From positions 20,832,001 through 20,896,000 of the forward strand of contig OZ020244.1 in NCBI GenBank assembly GCA_963971285.1: a stretch of DNA of 64,000 bases, read 5' to 3'. Within the stretch, counting starts at the first letter, position 1. Each line of letters opens with the position of its first letter. The position numbers and the translations under genes are program-made. The notes beneath the pieces were generated by a model. That model searched no databases, had not been told where the DNA came from, and saw only the letters and a program-made list of their open reading frames with translations. Below, one piece after another: positions 1-12,186 of the stretch. The DNA comes from Astropecten irregularis. Lineage: Eukaryota > Echinodermata > Asteroidea > Paxillosida > Astropectinidae.

Positions 1-1218
1 TAGCTACATGTACCATCTCATATCCTCCAATGCCACTCCTGGTTAAAATTGTTTTATCTTCCTATTGTGGTACACAGACTGAGAATTCAATTCCTTTTGG
101 TTTGGCATATAAAACAAGAGAGATTCATGAGAATTAAGTGCACATAATATTGTGCTTTCATTACATAACAAACCGATCTTACATCAATTGTACTTTACAT
201 TGCAAAGCCAACATTTTTAATTCTGTTCAACGAGTCGGCAGCCTGGATATCCAACATGCCGGTCTACTGCCATCACTAGATACTGCTTGTAGATTTCCTT
301 CCCAATGTCTGACCAATTTGCACCCTAAAGAATAAACCAAAGTTCAGGGCCGGGGCTTTTGGTTTAATAACCCAGTTCAAATTAAAGGTCTTTCCTTGAT
401 ATACCGGGGCTTAAGGATGGCGGTCACTTCATATGGAAGATGAACCTTTGCACTTTTCCCAACAGTTTTGCTGTTTTAATAATCCTCAAAAATAACGATT
501 TGAATGACAAATTTGTTGGGACTCTGCAGATTAACAAGAGTCATTTGGCAGGCATATTACAGTATGTGCTTTCAGATCGATTTCTGATTAACTGTCAAGT
601 GACATGAATGGAGACATTTCATTCTGAATGACTCTGCAACAACCGACTGCTCGAGGTATTGGTTTTTAACTCGCCTGTGGCTTCTTGAAAAACATTGCAA
701 GCATGCTGCCAACATATCAATCAAACGTACACTATCCATGCTCTTATTAAATATCTCCTCAATCCCCCTCGCCCAACATAAGACTGGATTTGAACTTGAG
801 AGTTAAGTTACTTTCAAACAAGACATCAACCCAAAGATAGGTCCACAAAGAGTAGGAGTTGAATGAATCTTAATGAAATCCATTTGGGACAGTAATAAAA
901 CATTGCATAATATCCCTGTACTTATTCATGAGCAGGTCATGAATAAAACATGACCTTAATTAATCAGGGCCTTCACAAATGCAACTATTTCATATAACCG
1001 ATACTTCTCTGACAAGACCATAACCAAGACCAAGACCATTGTCTGTTCAAGGAAACAGGGTCTAGACTCATGGTTAAGAAGATCTTTGTGAATACAAACA
1101 AATGTTTATCAAAGTTCAAAGAGCATTGGTAATATATCTTATCAGTCAAATATTTTAACTGGCCGGCCTGGGAGAGACCACGGATGGAACAGTTTGAAGC
1201 ATTCACTCGTTGCTTTCT
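1..1218. other. Region downstream of ING3; no gene seen
   Basis: This stretch lies just 3' of the ING3 stop codon on the minus strand and probably includes its 3' UTR. No coding exon with recognisable similarity is seen in either strand. I did not find a convincing canonical AATAAA signal on the minus strand, so the transcript end is unknown. Confidence 0.6.
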
Positions 1219-4200
1219 TCATTTCTTGTTGCTGGAATCTTTCTTCTCTCGGCGCTTCATGGCCACAGTGCACTGCGGACAGTACCACTTGCCCTTAGGT
1301 GGGTTGGTGATGCCCACGCAACCGTAGTGGAACCACTCGATGGGACACTGCCAAAGATCAAATACAAAAGGAGAGTTAAAGGAGCTTGGGGGAGAAGGCA
1401 GGGTGACCGGGTATTGATTATAATGATCCAGTGGCAAACAAAACCAGGAATTGAATACAATACAGTGGAATGCCACTATAACAAACACCGCTATACGAAA
1501 CATTTGGCTTTAATGAATATCATCCTTGGCTCTCAATTTTGTGTAAAATAAACATACCGAATATGGTTCTATATTAATCACATAATGAACGACCACCCCA
1601 CCATGCTCGTTATGGCAGCATTCCACTGTACTTCTGGTTCACTGAATCTAACTAACCAACTATTCCATACAAACCAATCCTATGGCAATACCCAGCTGCA
1701 ATTTTCTGCAATGATGTCAACCCAACCCAACCCTACCCAACCAAACCCAATCCAATCCAATCTGACCAACCTGGCCCAAACTTACCCAACCAAACCAAAC
1801 CCAACCTCCACACCAAATAATTCTGCTCCCCAAATTGAAAATGTACTCACATTCGCGTTGTCACATCCCACCATTTCACCGTATGATACTTGATTGCAGA
1901 GACAGTAGCGAGGTTCGTTGGGGTCGTAGGACCAGTCAGGGGCTGGCGGGTTGGTGTCGTCCAGTATGCTTTCTGTCAGCAGATCTGCAAGAGGCTGCGT
2001 GGAGGCCGCCGTAGGGGTCTGAGGCTGGGTGCTGGTGACACTGGGCGTGGAGGCCCGAGAGTTATTCCTGCTGAATAAACGAACGGGCGAAGTAGGTAAT
2101 ATTAAAAAGGGCACTTCGATATAATGGAGCTGCTGAGCAACATTCAAGACCATGAAATTAAAAAAAAGACAACCAGTGGAAAACTGTCACAAACACCAGA
2201 CATCACAAAGAAACCTACAGTCGGTAACCTAGTTTGCTAGGCAGAATTTGTCCTCATACTTCAGTTGGCAAACTTATACACTTCTCATGTGCCAATTTTC
2301 GCTGATCAAACTGGAATTGTCCAAGATATTGTTCCTTTTTATGTGACTGACGTAAGGATGTATCCAAATAATCAGGCTATGGCTTGAAATTATAAACAAG
2401 TCTATGGGAAGCAGCTGCAGCCATTTCCAAAGTCACTTGCCAATTCAAGCCGTAGCCAAATAATTCAGACAGTCACAGCCATGCCTACAGTCTCTGTAAA
2501 GAATACAGGTATTTCCCAACAAGCCAAAGCCTTCAAATATGAAATAAGAAGTCAATAAAGACACTGGCTTCATTGTTCTATGCAGTCTTGTGGACTGACC
2601 TTCGACCTCTGTGCCTACTGCTTTCTGTGGTGGTAAGGGTAGCGGATGTGGTTGCGGCTGTAGCGGATGAAGACGACTGAATCATGTCTCTTCCCACAGA
2701 GCCCAGGCCACTGAATCCTCCCGACTTCAGCGCCTCGTAGCTCGCCTTCAGGCTGGCCGTTCGTCGACCTTGTTGCATCTGATAAACAAAATAGCAAGAC
2801 AAAACTTTAAGCATTATACAATAAGGTTTCCATCGACTCTGTGACCACTTGGATGGGATAACTTTCCTTGTGCACATGGCTGATTTGCAGAGAATATGAC
2901 GACAGCAAGTCAGCAACAAAGGTCTTGAAAGCTACAGTGGGTTATGGTTAGTTAAGGGGGAGATAAGAGGGAGCTTTACAGGATGAATGAGAGAGTAATC
3001 TGGAGGGTGTTAAATGGGAGGGAATTAAGGGAGTTAAAGGTACAATACATGATTGGTAAAGGTCACAGGACTGCACTCATACTTTGTCTGATCAAAGATG
3101 TACATGAAATAATAAACCTGTGAAAATATGAGCTCAATCGAGTCACGAGAAACTAGCGAAAACCCGACTCGATTTTTCTTTTAAAACATGAAGAATAGTT
3201 TACTTTATGTTTGTTCCAAAAATCATTCGGACAAACGATCTTTGGAAAAGACACTAAATCTTGATTTGCTTGAAAAACCCAGCATCTGCTGAATCAAGAT
3301 TTCCCATAATGACTGTTTGCACTGTTAACGAAATGTTGAGTCCATTTTCTGTCTCAAACTCAATAAATTTTTGTTGGAGCCCTTGCAAATCCTAAATGCT
3401 CCCTTTAATGAGAGTTAACGGCACATGATGAGGAAGGGTTCAAGAACGGTTAAAGGAAAGTTATGGTTAAGGTTGATTTAGGACTTGTTAAAGGGGCTAG
3501 GGGTCAAGCAGGGCTAAGCAGGAGTTGTAAGAGATTAAGAGAGGATTATGGGATAAGGTTGGCATGGGGCAGGCAGAAGAACTGTAAAATGGGTTGAAAC
3601 CATCATACCTGTAATGTATTTTGCACAGCCTGTGCAGCTGCCAATGCAATTGCGTTGCTCCCAGCGCCAACATGGCCCAGGTTGTAGGACAAGGCGGGCT
3701 GGGATGTGCTGGACTCTCGGCCGTCCAGCAAGGAGGAGCCGCCCTTCGTTGTCAGGCTGCTGGAGCGGAAGCTCAACATATCCTGAGTGACGTCGGGGGA
3801 GAAGCTGGACAGTAGTTTCTTCTCCGAAAGGGATTTCTTGTCGATGTGATTTTCCACATGGTTTTTCCTCTCTGTGAGTCATGAAAAGAGAATAAAAAAA
3901 GGTCCCCATTAACAATCCCACTGGTTAAAAACTAAATGCTTGTTCTCGGACAACAAAACACAGAAGTCAATATTTTCCTAAGAAAAAAAAATCAATTATG
4001 ACGACCATGAATGTTTGGCAGAAGATGAACTTACTCTCTCCCCTCGTTGGCATCTGAAGCTGTTTTTGTGGGATGTCCAACTCCAGAGATCCTAAAAGCA
4101 AACAAATGTAAAATTTTAGAGGGTCTATGGATCAGAAATAATACTTCTTACATTCATGCAAAGTGTTCAGACTTGTGACATTCTACCTTTTATAGCTTCC

Positions 4201-6354
4201 GACTGGCTAACGAACGAAGATGATTGACTATTTGGGACACTACCGACATAGGGCTGGATAGCTCAGTTAATTGAGCACTGGTATAAAATAATAGTATTCT
4301 TGGAGTCGCAGGGTCAAATCCCCCCTCCAGTCAAGTTTTTCTTTGTTTGCCTTTCAATGACTTCAACATGTTCATCTTTTGAGGAATATTTGAATGTTTA
4401 TCTTACGTCTCTCCAAGACCTCAGTGATGCCGGCATTATCTGCTTCTAACTCCATTTTGAACTTATTCAGTTCCTGGTCTAGCTTTCGTAGGTAACGGTC
4501 AACCTGTAACAAGACAGTGAGAGGAAGGAAAGGAGGAACTATCATTTCCTGTCATAAACACATTTAACCATAAATACCTCAACTACACCTAAAACCATAT
4601 TTCATTAAATTCTTAGAGGCACAAACAACCTGATCTGCTAGGATTGGGATTGATGGACATCTTGATCTGCCAGTACGTTGCCAAAAAACCATTACGTTCT
4701 GTGAGATATTAAGAGAGATCTGTGCAGCTGTGAGATCTCTGAATCTCTGGCAGTGAACAAAAGGATCTTTCTGATCTACCTAGCTGTTGGACTTTGCCAC
4801 AAACAAGTCAAACTTTCTCAATTCTCAATTCTAGCCAGTTACCAAAGGAACATAGGAATAGGATAGAAAGTCTGAATCGATGTTCCAAGATGGTGAATGC
4901 TTGATAAATACCATAGTGTATAAATTGCCTAAAGCCCACCGCACACTATACGATCCGACATTCCGACTAGGACCCGACTGGTTTTTGGAAGGATCGCAAA
5001 GCATTCTGGGAGTCTTAACCGTGATTCTTCCCAGTCGCAGACCCACTCTGATGGCCAGTCGGCAAGATTCGACTGTCGAATCACGGTTAAGACTCCCAGA
5101 ATGCTTTGCGATCCTTCCAAAAACCAGTCGGGTCGTAGTCGGATCGTATAGTGTGCGGTGGGCTTAACAGAGAAGCTGAGAAAGTTTCAAGTGGAAAATT
5201 TAAATGTTTGACACTTGCTCAAAATATACGCATTATTTACTGAAAATTACCAAATCGTAAACTTGATTCGCCAATTGCACTTTTTCGTCACAGTCCTCGA
5301 GAACTTTGTAATAATCCTGCATGAAAACAGAGTTAATATTGTTCAAATACAATTCAACTTCAACAGTGTTGAATACAGCAGTTATAAAAGGGAGCTTTTT
5401 AGCTACAATTAATTAAAGCGATTTTTCATTGTTCACTTTTCAACAAATAGGCTCAGTTGATTTTTTGTTAATAATAACATTAACTGGAAAATGGAGTGGT
5501 GAAATATAGCAATATTTCAGTTGCCCTTTAGCTTTTAGCAACAGCTGGCTGACAGAAATGTCAAGTCAAATGTTTAGTACCTTTAAAACATTCAATGACA
5601 TTAGAATATCAATTTCACCTCATGTTTTTGGCCAGGCTGCTGAGACAGTTGACACCACATTGAGTTGGCACAAGCCGCAAGTGACTGTCAGACTCAGAAT
5701 ATCACAATTTTTCAGATAAAGAATAAAGCTTATTAACATTGTTTTATTTGTTGTTATCGATAAGGAAATCTTTTGTAGATAGATACAATTATGCTGATAA
5801 TAATGATAACTGAGTGGTAGTTTCTTCAATAAAGAATAGGCCCCTAATATGAATCTCGCGGTCCTTTGAAATAATAATATTATTTATAAGCTAGTTTCCA
5901 AGTTTCCACGACCATAAAAATGAAAGGACGCCCTCTCGTGTTACCTTTCTGATAGCTTCATAATTTTTCGGCTCAGGTTTTGATGAATTTGATTTCTTTG
6001 CAGCTTCAAAAAACTTATTTTGCCGTTCGTCGAGGTTGTCCATTGCATCTAAAGGGAAAGAGGGGAAACTGAATTAATATTTCTGAAAGTCAGGAGTACT
6101 AATAAACTGATTTTAAGAACGAAAAAGTATGACATACTTTGCACTTGCAGGTCCATTTCACGCATCTCGGTGAATCGCTCTCGCAAATCCATCGGCAGCT
6201 GCTCAATCACTGACAAGAAAAAGCGGAAAAAAATCCACATGAACAATTTAAATTAAATGATATGCCTTCATAGCATCATTCCTCGACTTCATCTTTCGTC
6301 CTACCATGACACCTTTGTAAACTTACTTTCCAAATAGTCCTCTAAATACAACAT
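1219..6354 (-). CDS. ING3: ING3, inhibitor of growth family member 3 (10 coding exons, 403 aa)
   Basis: ING3 is the H3K4me3-reading subunit of the nuclear NuA4/TIP60 acetyltransferase complex. Coding exons in transcript order: 6327-6354, 6138-6209, 5945-6048, 5251-5316, 4407-4503, 4035-4091, 3609-3871, 2600-2778, 1851-2067, 1219-1347. All junctions are GT-AG, phases close, and the total is 1212 nt including TGA. Residues 1 to about 125 are the helical ING domain; the start MLYLEDYLE and the block [20 protein letters not shown] match vertebrate ING3 almost exactly. The middle is Ser/Thr/Ala-rich with a conserved [15 protein letters not shown] block. The C-terminal PHD finger has all eight zinc ligands: C344, C346, C357, C362, H368, C371, C384, C387. 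A Lys/Arg-rich tail follows. Vertebrate ING3 is about 418 aa, so this copy is full length. Exon 9 can start at 2067 or 2070 (NAGNAG acceptor). Several small elements sit in its introns. UTR ends were not determined. Confidence 0.95.
1461..1630. mobile_element. Pogo/Tigger-like MITE in the last intron of ING3
   Basis: The ends TACAGTGGAATGCCACTATA and (reversed) TACAGTGGAATGCTGCCATA are inverted repeats with TA at both borders, as in the pogo/Tigger branch of Tc1/mariner. A second copy is at 36245-36431. It lies 113 bp from the PHD-encoding exon 10. Confidence 0.75.
1715..1806. repeat. CCAACC/CCAAA low-complexity tract in ING3 intron 9
   Basis: Imperfect runs of CCAACCC and CCAAACC units. It lies about 45 bp from the exon 9 donor; on the transcribed strand it is G/T-rich. 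Confidence 0.7.
3034..3270. mobile_element. TTAA-type MITE, partial (ING3 intron 7)
   Basis: Begins TTAAAGGTACAATACATGAT and then matches the copy at 10052 for about 150 bp (the CACTCATACTTTGTCTGAT and GAGCTCAATCG blocks). The right terminal repeat was not found, so the right border is approximate. Confidence 0.6.
4215..4370 (+). mobile_element. tRNA-derived SINE in ING3 intron 5
   Basis: TGACTATTTGGGACACTACC leader, then GGGCTGGATAGCTCAGTTAA (A-box region), GGGTCAAATCCC (degenerate B box) and CTCCAGTCAAGTTTTTCTTT. Same family as 57620. The anticodon arm is decayed, so it is not a tRNA gene. Confidence 0.7.
4929..5166. mobile_element. Large foldback element with ~100-bp arms in ING3 intron 4
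   Basis: AAGCCCACCGCACACTATAC at the left has its reverse complement at the right (GTATAGTGTGCGGTGGGCTT), and the arms pair over most of the element, including CTGGTTTTTGGAAGGATCGC. The border TAA/TTA suggests a 3-bp target duplication, as in PIF/Harbinger. It lies 85 bp from exon 4. Confidence 0.8.
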
Positions 6355-8174
6355 TTTGCTCCGTAAATTTTATCACAAATGTTGAAAGCAATCCTATACC
6401 CTGTGGGATCACTTAAGACGTTAGCTGTGATTGGTTGATTTATTTACCCCCGAAAATAAAATATTTTTATCCTTCAAAATAGAAGGGCCAAAATTTAAAT
6501 GGTCTGAAGTCTAAAATCTTAAATAATATATGTTATTGAAAAATAAAAACAACTGATTATCATCACGTTATAAACATTATTTTTCATCGAATAACCTTTT
6601 TTAAGTACAACCAATTACAAATGGCTTTGCATACGTTTGTGCCACCATTTTGGATGGCAATGTTCGCTGGTATTATTGTCGTTACGCTGGTGTCCGTAAC
6701 GCGTTTCTGTATATACTGCGGTATTATATAGCACGTGAATAATGTTCGGTAACCGAACGGACTTGGAAGTTGGTATACGCATCAACGATGATCTCCGAAA
6801 CCACTCGGAAAAGGTGGTACAACATTTGGGGTTGACTTGGGGGATACGCCTAAGAAATTAAAGAGGATGTTCCACACGCAACAAACCTAGTTTTATTTGT
6901 TAGAACTATAATCCTTATATTACTTCACATGAGAAAAAATATATTTATCTCATAATGAACACAGAAAGAGGGTCTTTTTGATGATTTTTCTCTCAGCCAG
7001 CAATTAAGGTCCCCAAAATTCAGATTGTCTGAATTTCGTAAATGGGGGCAGCAGACAAATCTGTGTGATTTCGTGACGTAAGGTATGGGAGCCTTTTCAT
7101 TTACTGTAGCTTGCTGAGAGAAAATCATCAACAAGACTCTCTTTCTGTGTTCAGTGTGGGATAAATATTTCTTCTCATGTCAAGTATATTTCAAGGATTA
7201 TAGTTCTAACAAATTAAACGAGGTTTGTTGAGTGTTGAACATCCTCTACGGTCACGGTACGGGCGGGGATGATATGCCGCGCGGTACGGTCCAAACGGTT
7301 CACGGACGGCATCATTCGCATGTAGGCATCATTGGAAATTTCGTATAAAGTTAAAACGGGCTAGGAATGATCGGCGTTTACACCGTTTCCGTTCATCTTC
7401 TCTTGGATAAATTTCCTTTATACACTTTACATAATTATTTCTGTGGGAAGATATACCAACTCTACACTGAAAACAAAACAGTATGGGTACTTATGAAGAT
7501 AAAGTAAAGAAATGTAAGAATTAAAAGTAAAACAGAACAAAACAAAACATGTATATGAAAAAAATATGCCAGTTAAAATGGGACCAGCAAAGAACGGAAC
7601 TTCTTGAATGAAAGTGATCGACTAGCTCACGATGCCCTGATGAGGACTGGGAATTGTGAATTATGACACTTATAAGTGAGGGTATTTACGGGAGAGGGAA
7701 TTCTAGGGAAGGAATTATAAAGGAAGAGAGCAGTCAAAATGAATTAGCTAACCGATTGTATTTTATCATTTTAATTATGTAAATTGCCCATGGGACATCT
7801 TTGATTGTGATTATAATGCGCTCGGCCTATTATATGAAAGTCATTATTATTATTGCAATAAATATTTAGATGATAAGAAGTTACAAATGCTAATTAATTG
7901 TGACGAAACTCTGTGGATTTTCAAAAATATTAAAATATAATCTTGCCCGAAGCAAATTGCATGTTCCAGATATATTTTTTTTCTCGATGAAAAGAAAAAG
8001 GAAACTTCCCGTGTCCAATGAGCATTCATGAATCGATTTAATCAATCACGTTTATCGTTGGTAACCGGCTGAGTAAATTCGCGTAATGACCAGTAACGAA
8101 CCCGATGGGAAAAGCAACCGCCGGGTACCATACCACGATGTGTAAATTGCAGCAGCGAGCTCCATCGGTACAAG
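6355..8174. other. Divergent intergenic region between ING3 and the short makorin gene
   Basis: The two flanking genes point away from each other, so this 1.8 kb must hold both promoters. A 386-bp inverted-repeat element fills its centre (6862-7247). No coding exon is seen. Confidence 0.6.
6862..7247. mobile_element. Foldback MITE in the ING3/short makorin promoter region
   Basis: AGAGGATGTTCCACACGCAA, then ACAAACCT and TTTGTTAGAACTATAATCCT at the left, are mirrored at the right end (AGGATTATAGTTCTAACAAA, GAACATCCTCT). Confidence 0.75.
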
Positions 8175-8182
8175 ATGGCCGC
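8169..8182 (+). promoter_or_regulatory. TISU/YY1-like initiator around the short makorin start codon
   Basis: The start codon at 8175 lies in CAAGATGGCCGC, one base off the TISU consensus SAASATGGCGGC. TISU elements combine a YY1 site with an initiation context used by mRNAs with very short 5' UTRs. The surrounding 8100-8400 is GC- and CpG-rich compared with the window, as expected for a promoter. Confidence 0.5.
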
Positions 8183-11100
8183 TGCCAGTAATGCGCCGTC
8201 TGGGCCCGGGCTGTCTAGCGTGCAAGGCATGCCAGGCCAGGGGCGCGGACCGAACAACGGCGCAGACTGGCGGAAAAACATCGCTTGCAGGTTTGTGCTT
8301 GATTTCCCTGCGATAGTCCATGTTTTCGGGGGGTTTTTGGTTGAGTTTTATTTCATTTCTGGTTGGGCGTTGCGACGATAGCCGGCCGGTATGTTTCTGT
8401 GTGTAGGCATGGCACTGACGTGTACACTGTACTTCCCATGCGGCATGTGCACCGGATCGCATCCACTTCATGCTACAGTAAATGGCATGACTGGTATTTT
8501 GCACGCCTAGATCTAAACCGCGTTGTATGAATGGGGCTGGTTGTCACATTGTCATGTGACAATGTGTAGTATTATTAGGACTCTTCTAAAAAATATTTCC
8601 TTCAAAGCTCTACTAAGCCAAACAGTTCAGGGTCCCAGACTTGTACTCAGATTGTTCATTTTGTAAAGATTAGCTTTCTTTTGTGGGGATTGTTTTTGCT
8701 GACAAATGATGCCTTACCAATGAGGAAATTTACATTTGTAACCTTGCTGATCTTTCTGTGTGAACAACATACAGTGTGCTTGTCACAGTCATGTGTCTTT
8801 GTCATCCCTTTTCCTGATTGTTCAACTGAAATTCAGAACCCCAAACCCAGCACCTACCTACATGTATGTCTATATCTGCATTTTGGTTTTAATTTATAAC
8901 TCATTGAGTTATTCATCAAATGATTTTACATTTAGAATGAATGGGGGTAGCATTGCTTTAGGAATGCAGTGCCAGTATTCTACGTGATAAACCTCACTCT
9001 GTGGCCGGCTAGCTGTGAAGGTTATCACAGTTTTAAACAAAAGTGCTCCTTAAAATTTACCAGATGTTAATTACATACATGTGTTATTTCATGGGTCCAA
9101 AATTCATGTTTTACCCCTGACATACATAGTGTAAATTTCATGTGATTTATTGATGAAAAAACATTTATGAAGGTACATGTATGTTCCTGCAGTGCTCTTT
9201 TTTATCAAGTGATTTTATTGCCTTATATAGACAGAAAATTCATTAAAAATCTTCAGTTATTTCTAATTAGATGGTAATTGCCATTTTATTTCGATTTCAA
9301 ACCACCATTTTGTAGTCCTTTTAATGACTTTGCAATAAAGGGCACTTTCATGCATGCTCATGTAGGGAGCCCACATTAAAAAAGAAAAAGAGTTAAAAAA
9401 AAAAACATGACCCAAATAGTTAATGGTTCGGCAAATATAACACTTGATTGGTTGTCGAAAGAAAAAAATTTAGCACAAAAAATAAGTCGGGGGAAGGAAA
9501 GAGTCTAAAGTCTTAAAACCCATGAACTAACCTCAACTTAATGGTAGACTTTTGAGAATCGGTCTTCATGTCAACCGCGCAGGCGCACGCACAATTGCGT
9601 GCGTGTGCGCTGTTGACATGAAGACCGATTCTCAAAAGTCTCCCATTGTGCACAAATCAATTGGGTTACTGCGAATTTTACGTGGATGACATCACAGTTT
9701 TGCTCATGAATATGGAAACGCTAATTGCTTGCAATAAATTGCGAGTTGTTACTAGTTCTTGGACAATGGACATCCAAAATTTGACTGTCAGTTTAGGAAT
9801 TAGGAAAGTAATTTAAAATTGATACCCAAATTATTATTTTAAGACTGATAATTAAGTGGCTATTATTGATTTTCAAGGATGATTCTGTAAATAGTTAATT
9901 AATTTATTTAAAAAAAACAGTCAAGTGTGAGATTCACTAAGGAAAACAATGAGGTTACAGTTGTCATCCAATTGATGATTTGTATGATCAAGAAACAAAA
10001 TGTTCACTTGGTGGGACCACACAACCTTCAGGATACTGACAGTTGTGTGGTTTAAAGGTATAATACATGATTGGTAAAGGTCACAGAATAACACTCACAC
10101 TTTGTCTGATCCAATTTGTACATAAAATAATAAACCTGTAAAAATTTGAGCTCAATCGGACATCTAATCTGCGTCACGAGAAAATTGCCAAAACCTGACT
10201 CATTTTGTCTTGTAAAACTTAAAGAATGGTTTTGATCTCGGCACAAGATCAAAACTGTTTTTGGTCTTTGTTTTACTCATTTCTGGATAAATACAGCATT
10301 TCATACGTTAACAGATATATTTTAACGGTATATTTCTACTAGCAAAATCTTCATACCCTGAAAGTTATATATAAATCTGTGAACATTTCTGTTTAGGTAT
10401 GTTACCAATCCTGTACTGTACCTAATTTATTTGATTAATCGACTTGAAAGCAATGTTTAATTGCAAATGATCCTGTGCAGTTCCGTCTAGCTCTACTTGA
10501 TATAAAAAAAAAATAGTTTTCACGTTTTTGAGATGTGCATAAAGCAATTGAATAAAATTTAAAATTTGATATGCATTTTCTATGATGCTTGGTAATTTAA
10601 GGAAATTATTACCATTTCTCCCAAGGTTAATAGACTTTAATATTCGTCAGTGATATGCCAATTGTTGTTTTATGGTTATGTTTATTGCTTTTTCATTTGT
10701 AATTTATAATTTTGTTTTTATGATTGAATTAATTTTTCTGCAGGTATTTTATTCACGGCCTCTGCAGGGCAGGGGATAACTGCAGATACGCCCATGATCG
10801 TGCAGGCAAGCCATCGACACGCTGCAAGTTCTTCTTGCTAGGAACCTGTCGTTATGGCAACCAGTGCAAGTGAGCAATTTAGGGCAGCCTGGTTACTACC
10901 TCTTACACATACTGAAATGCATACCGTTGCACGTGCTAGTCATTTCATTCATTTCAACAGTTGAAAGTCAATTTCTTTTTCTCAATGTTTTCGTCCAAAG
11001 TGTGGAAATAATTTCAATAATTGATTTTATAGTTTGGAATAATTATTATTTTGTTATCATCATAAAAAAAAAACAGTTTTGTTTTCCTGCATTCCTGTAC

Positions 11101-12186
11101 ATCAAGCCAGAAATGTAATGGACCATGGACTCCATTGCCCTGATCTTGGCCTTGGTGTTATCCCATCATTGTTACCATGAAGTGCCCCTTTACATAGGAA
11201 ACATGGACTTTGTCCTTTATAGAATTATTGTCAAGTACAAAACGTCAAAACGTCACATGTACAATTTACATGAGTTTGTGGATAGTGCTTGGTCAACATT
11301 TCAAATGTTTACAGTTATTGTATGGTAAAATTAAAGATCTGTCAAACCTTACTTACAGTAAGTAACTTGGAAAATGTTAGTTCATAATCATGATGATAGT
11401 GCATTGCCAAATATTTTTGTAATATTCAGACCACATACATGTGTAAAAACTATAGAAATTGGCTTTGTTGGCTTAAGTCTGGTGCCTGGACTCGCACCAA
11501 CACGATCAGTTCCGAAATGACCAGGATCCAGATTGATGATCACAAGAGTAATTGAAGCATTGCCCATTTTTTTCCAGCTTCTGTATATTAAAGTAAAAGT
11601 AATTTTGTGGTTATGCGGATGTTGAAATATATTGAACATGCAGCTTACCAAAGTCTGTAATAGATAACTGACATAAACACCTATCTGAAGTTTGTAACAC
11701 AAAACTGACATAAGTTTATAACATAAATTGTTCAAAATTAAACATTTAACTCGGTTTTAAAACCTAAGCTTGTAAGTGACAATCATAATGTTAACTTACT
11801 TGTAACTTGTAATTAACAACAAATTCAGGCTTGTAACAGACAGCTAACACATTGCGGCACATGACTATTTCAAGTTTGTTACATGGACAACAAACTGAGG
11901 TATATGACAGACAACTATTAAACCTCGTATTCCCATCCATCACCCCACCAGATTTGACCATGACCTACCGGGCGCACCCGTCCAGCCAATGAGCATTGCG
12001 CCCCCGCCCATGATCCCCATGGCCCAGAACATCACCTGGGGCCAGGCCCCGATTCACCCCATGTACCCACCGGTCATGGCCGCTGCATACTACGCCCCTC
12101 CCCACATGGTACAGATGCAACAGCGGGCAGACATGACGGTGTTGCCTGATGGCTCGCAGGTCACTGAGGAGAGGAGAGGATACTGA
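8175..12186 (+). CDS. Short makorin-like protein with two CCCH zinc fingers only (3 coding exons, 158 aa)
   Basis: Exons 8175-8290, 10744-10869 and 11952-12186 join with GT-AG sites and closed phases to a TGA at 12184-12186. The N-terminal ~38 residues are Gly/Pro/Ala-rich and end in WRKNIAC. Two C-x7-C-x5-C-x3-H fingers follow: C38/C46/C52/H56 and C66/C74/C80/H84. The first finger is identical to that of the makorin gene 12 kb downstream ([19 protein letters not shown]), and both exon boundaries fall at the same places and phases, so this is a tandem duplicate of the makorin front end. Residues 85-158 are a Pro/Met/Ala/Tyr-rich tail unlike makorin. No RING, third or fourth CCCH finger is found before the next gene. 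CCCH fingers usually bind RNA; without a RING it cannot be a RING-type ligase, so an RNA-binding or competitor role is inference. The start codon lies in a TISU-like context in a GC-rich patch. The split could also reflect alternative first exons of one locus. Confidence 0.82.
9546..9647. mobile_element. Short hairpin element (family B) in intron 1 of the short makorin gene
   Basis: Near-perfect palindrome: AGACTTTTGAGAATCGGTCT with its mirror AGACCGATTCTCAAAAGTCT, around GCGCACGCACAATTGCGTGC. A related copy lies at 34661-34803. Confidence 0.75.
10052..10428. mobile_element. TTAA-type MITE in intron 1 of the short makorin gene
   Basis: Left end TTAAAGGTATAATACATGAT; right end GTTACCAATCCTGTACTGTA then CCTAATT, an imperfect inverted repeat. 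The core contains TTTCTGGATAAATACA and CTGTGAACATTTCTGTTT, shared with the other copies. Confidence 0.75.

Noticed and set aside
1585..1893. 102-codon Asn/Pro/Thr-rich ORF
   Set aside because: It runs over a MITE end and the CCAACC low-complexity tract inside an ING3 intron, antisense to the gene.
8052..8504. 150-codon minus-strand ORF over the short makorin first exon
   Set aside because: Open only because of the GC-rich exon; no similarity and no splice partners recognised.
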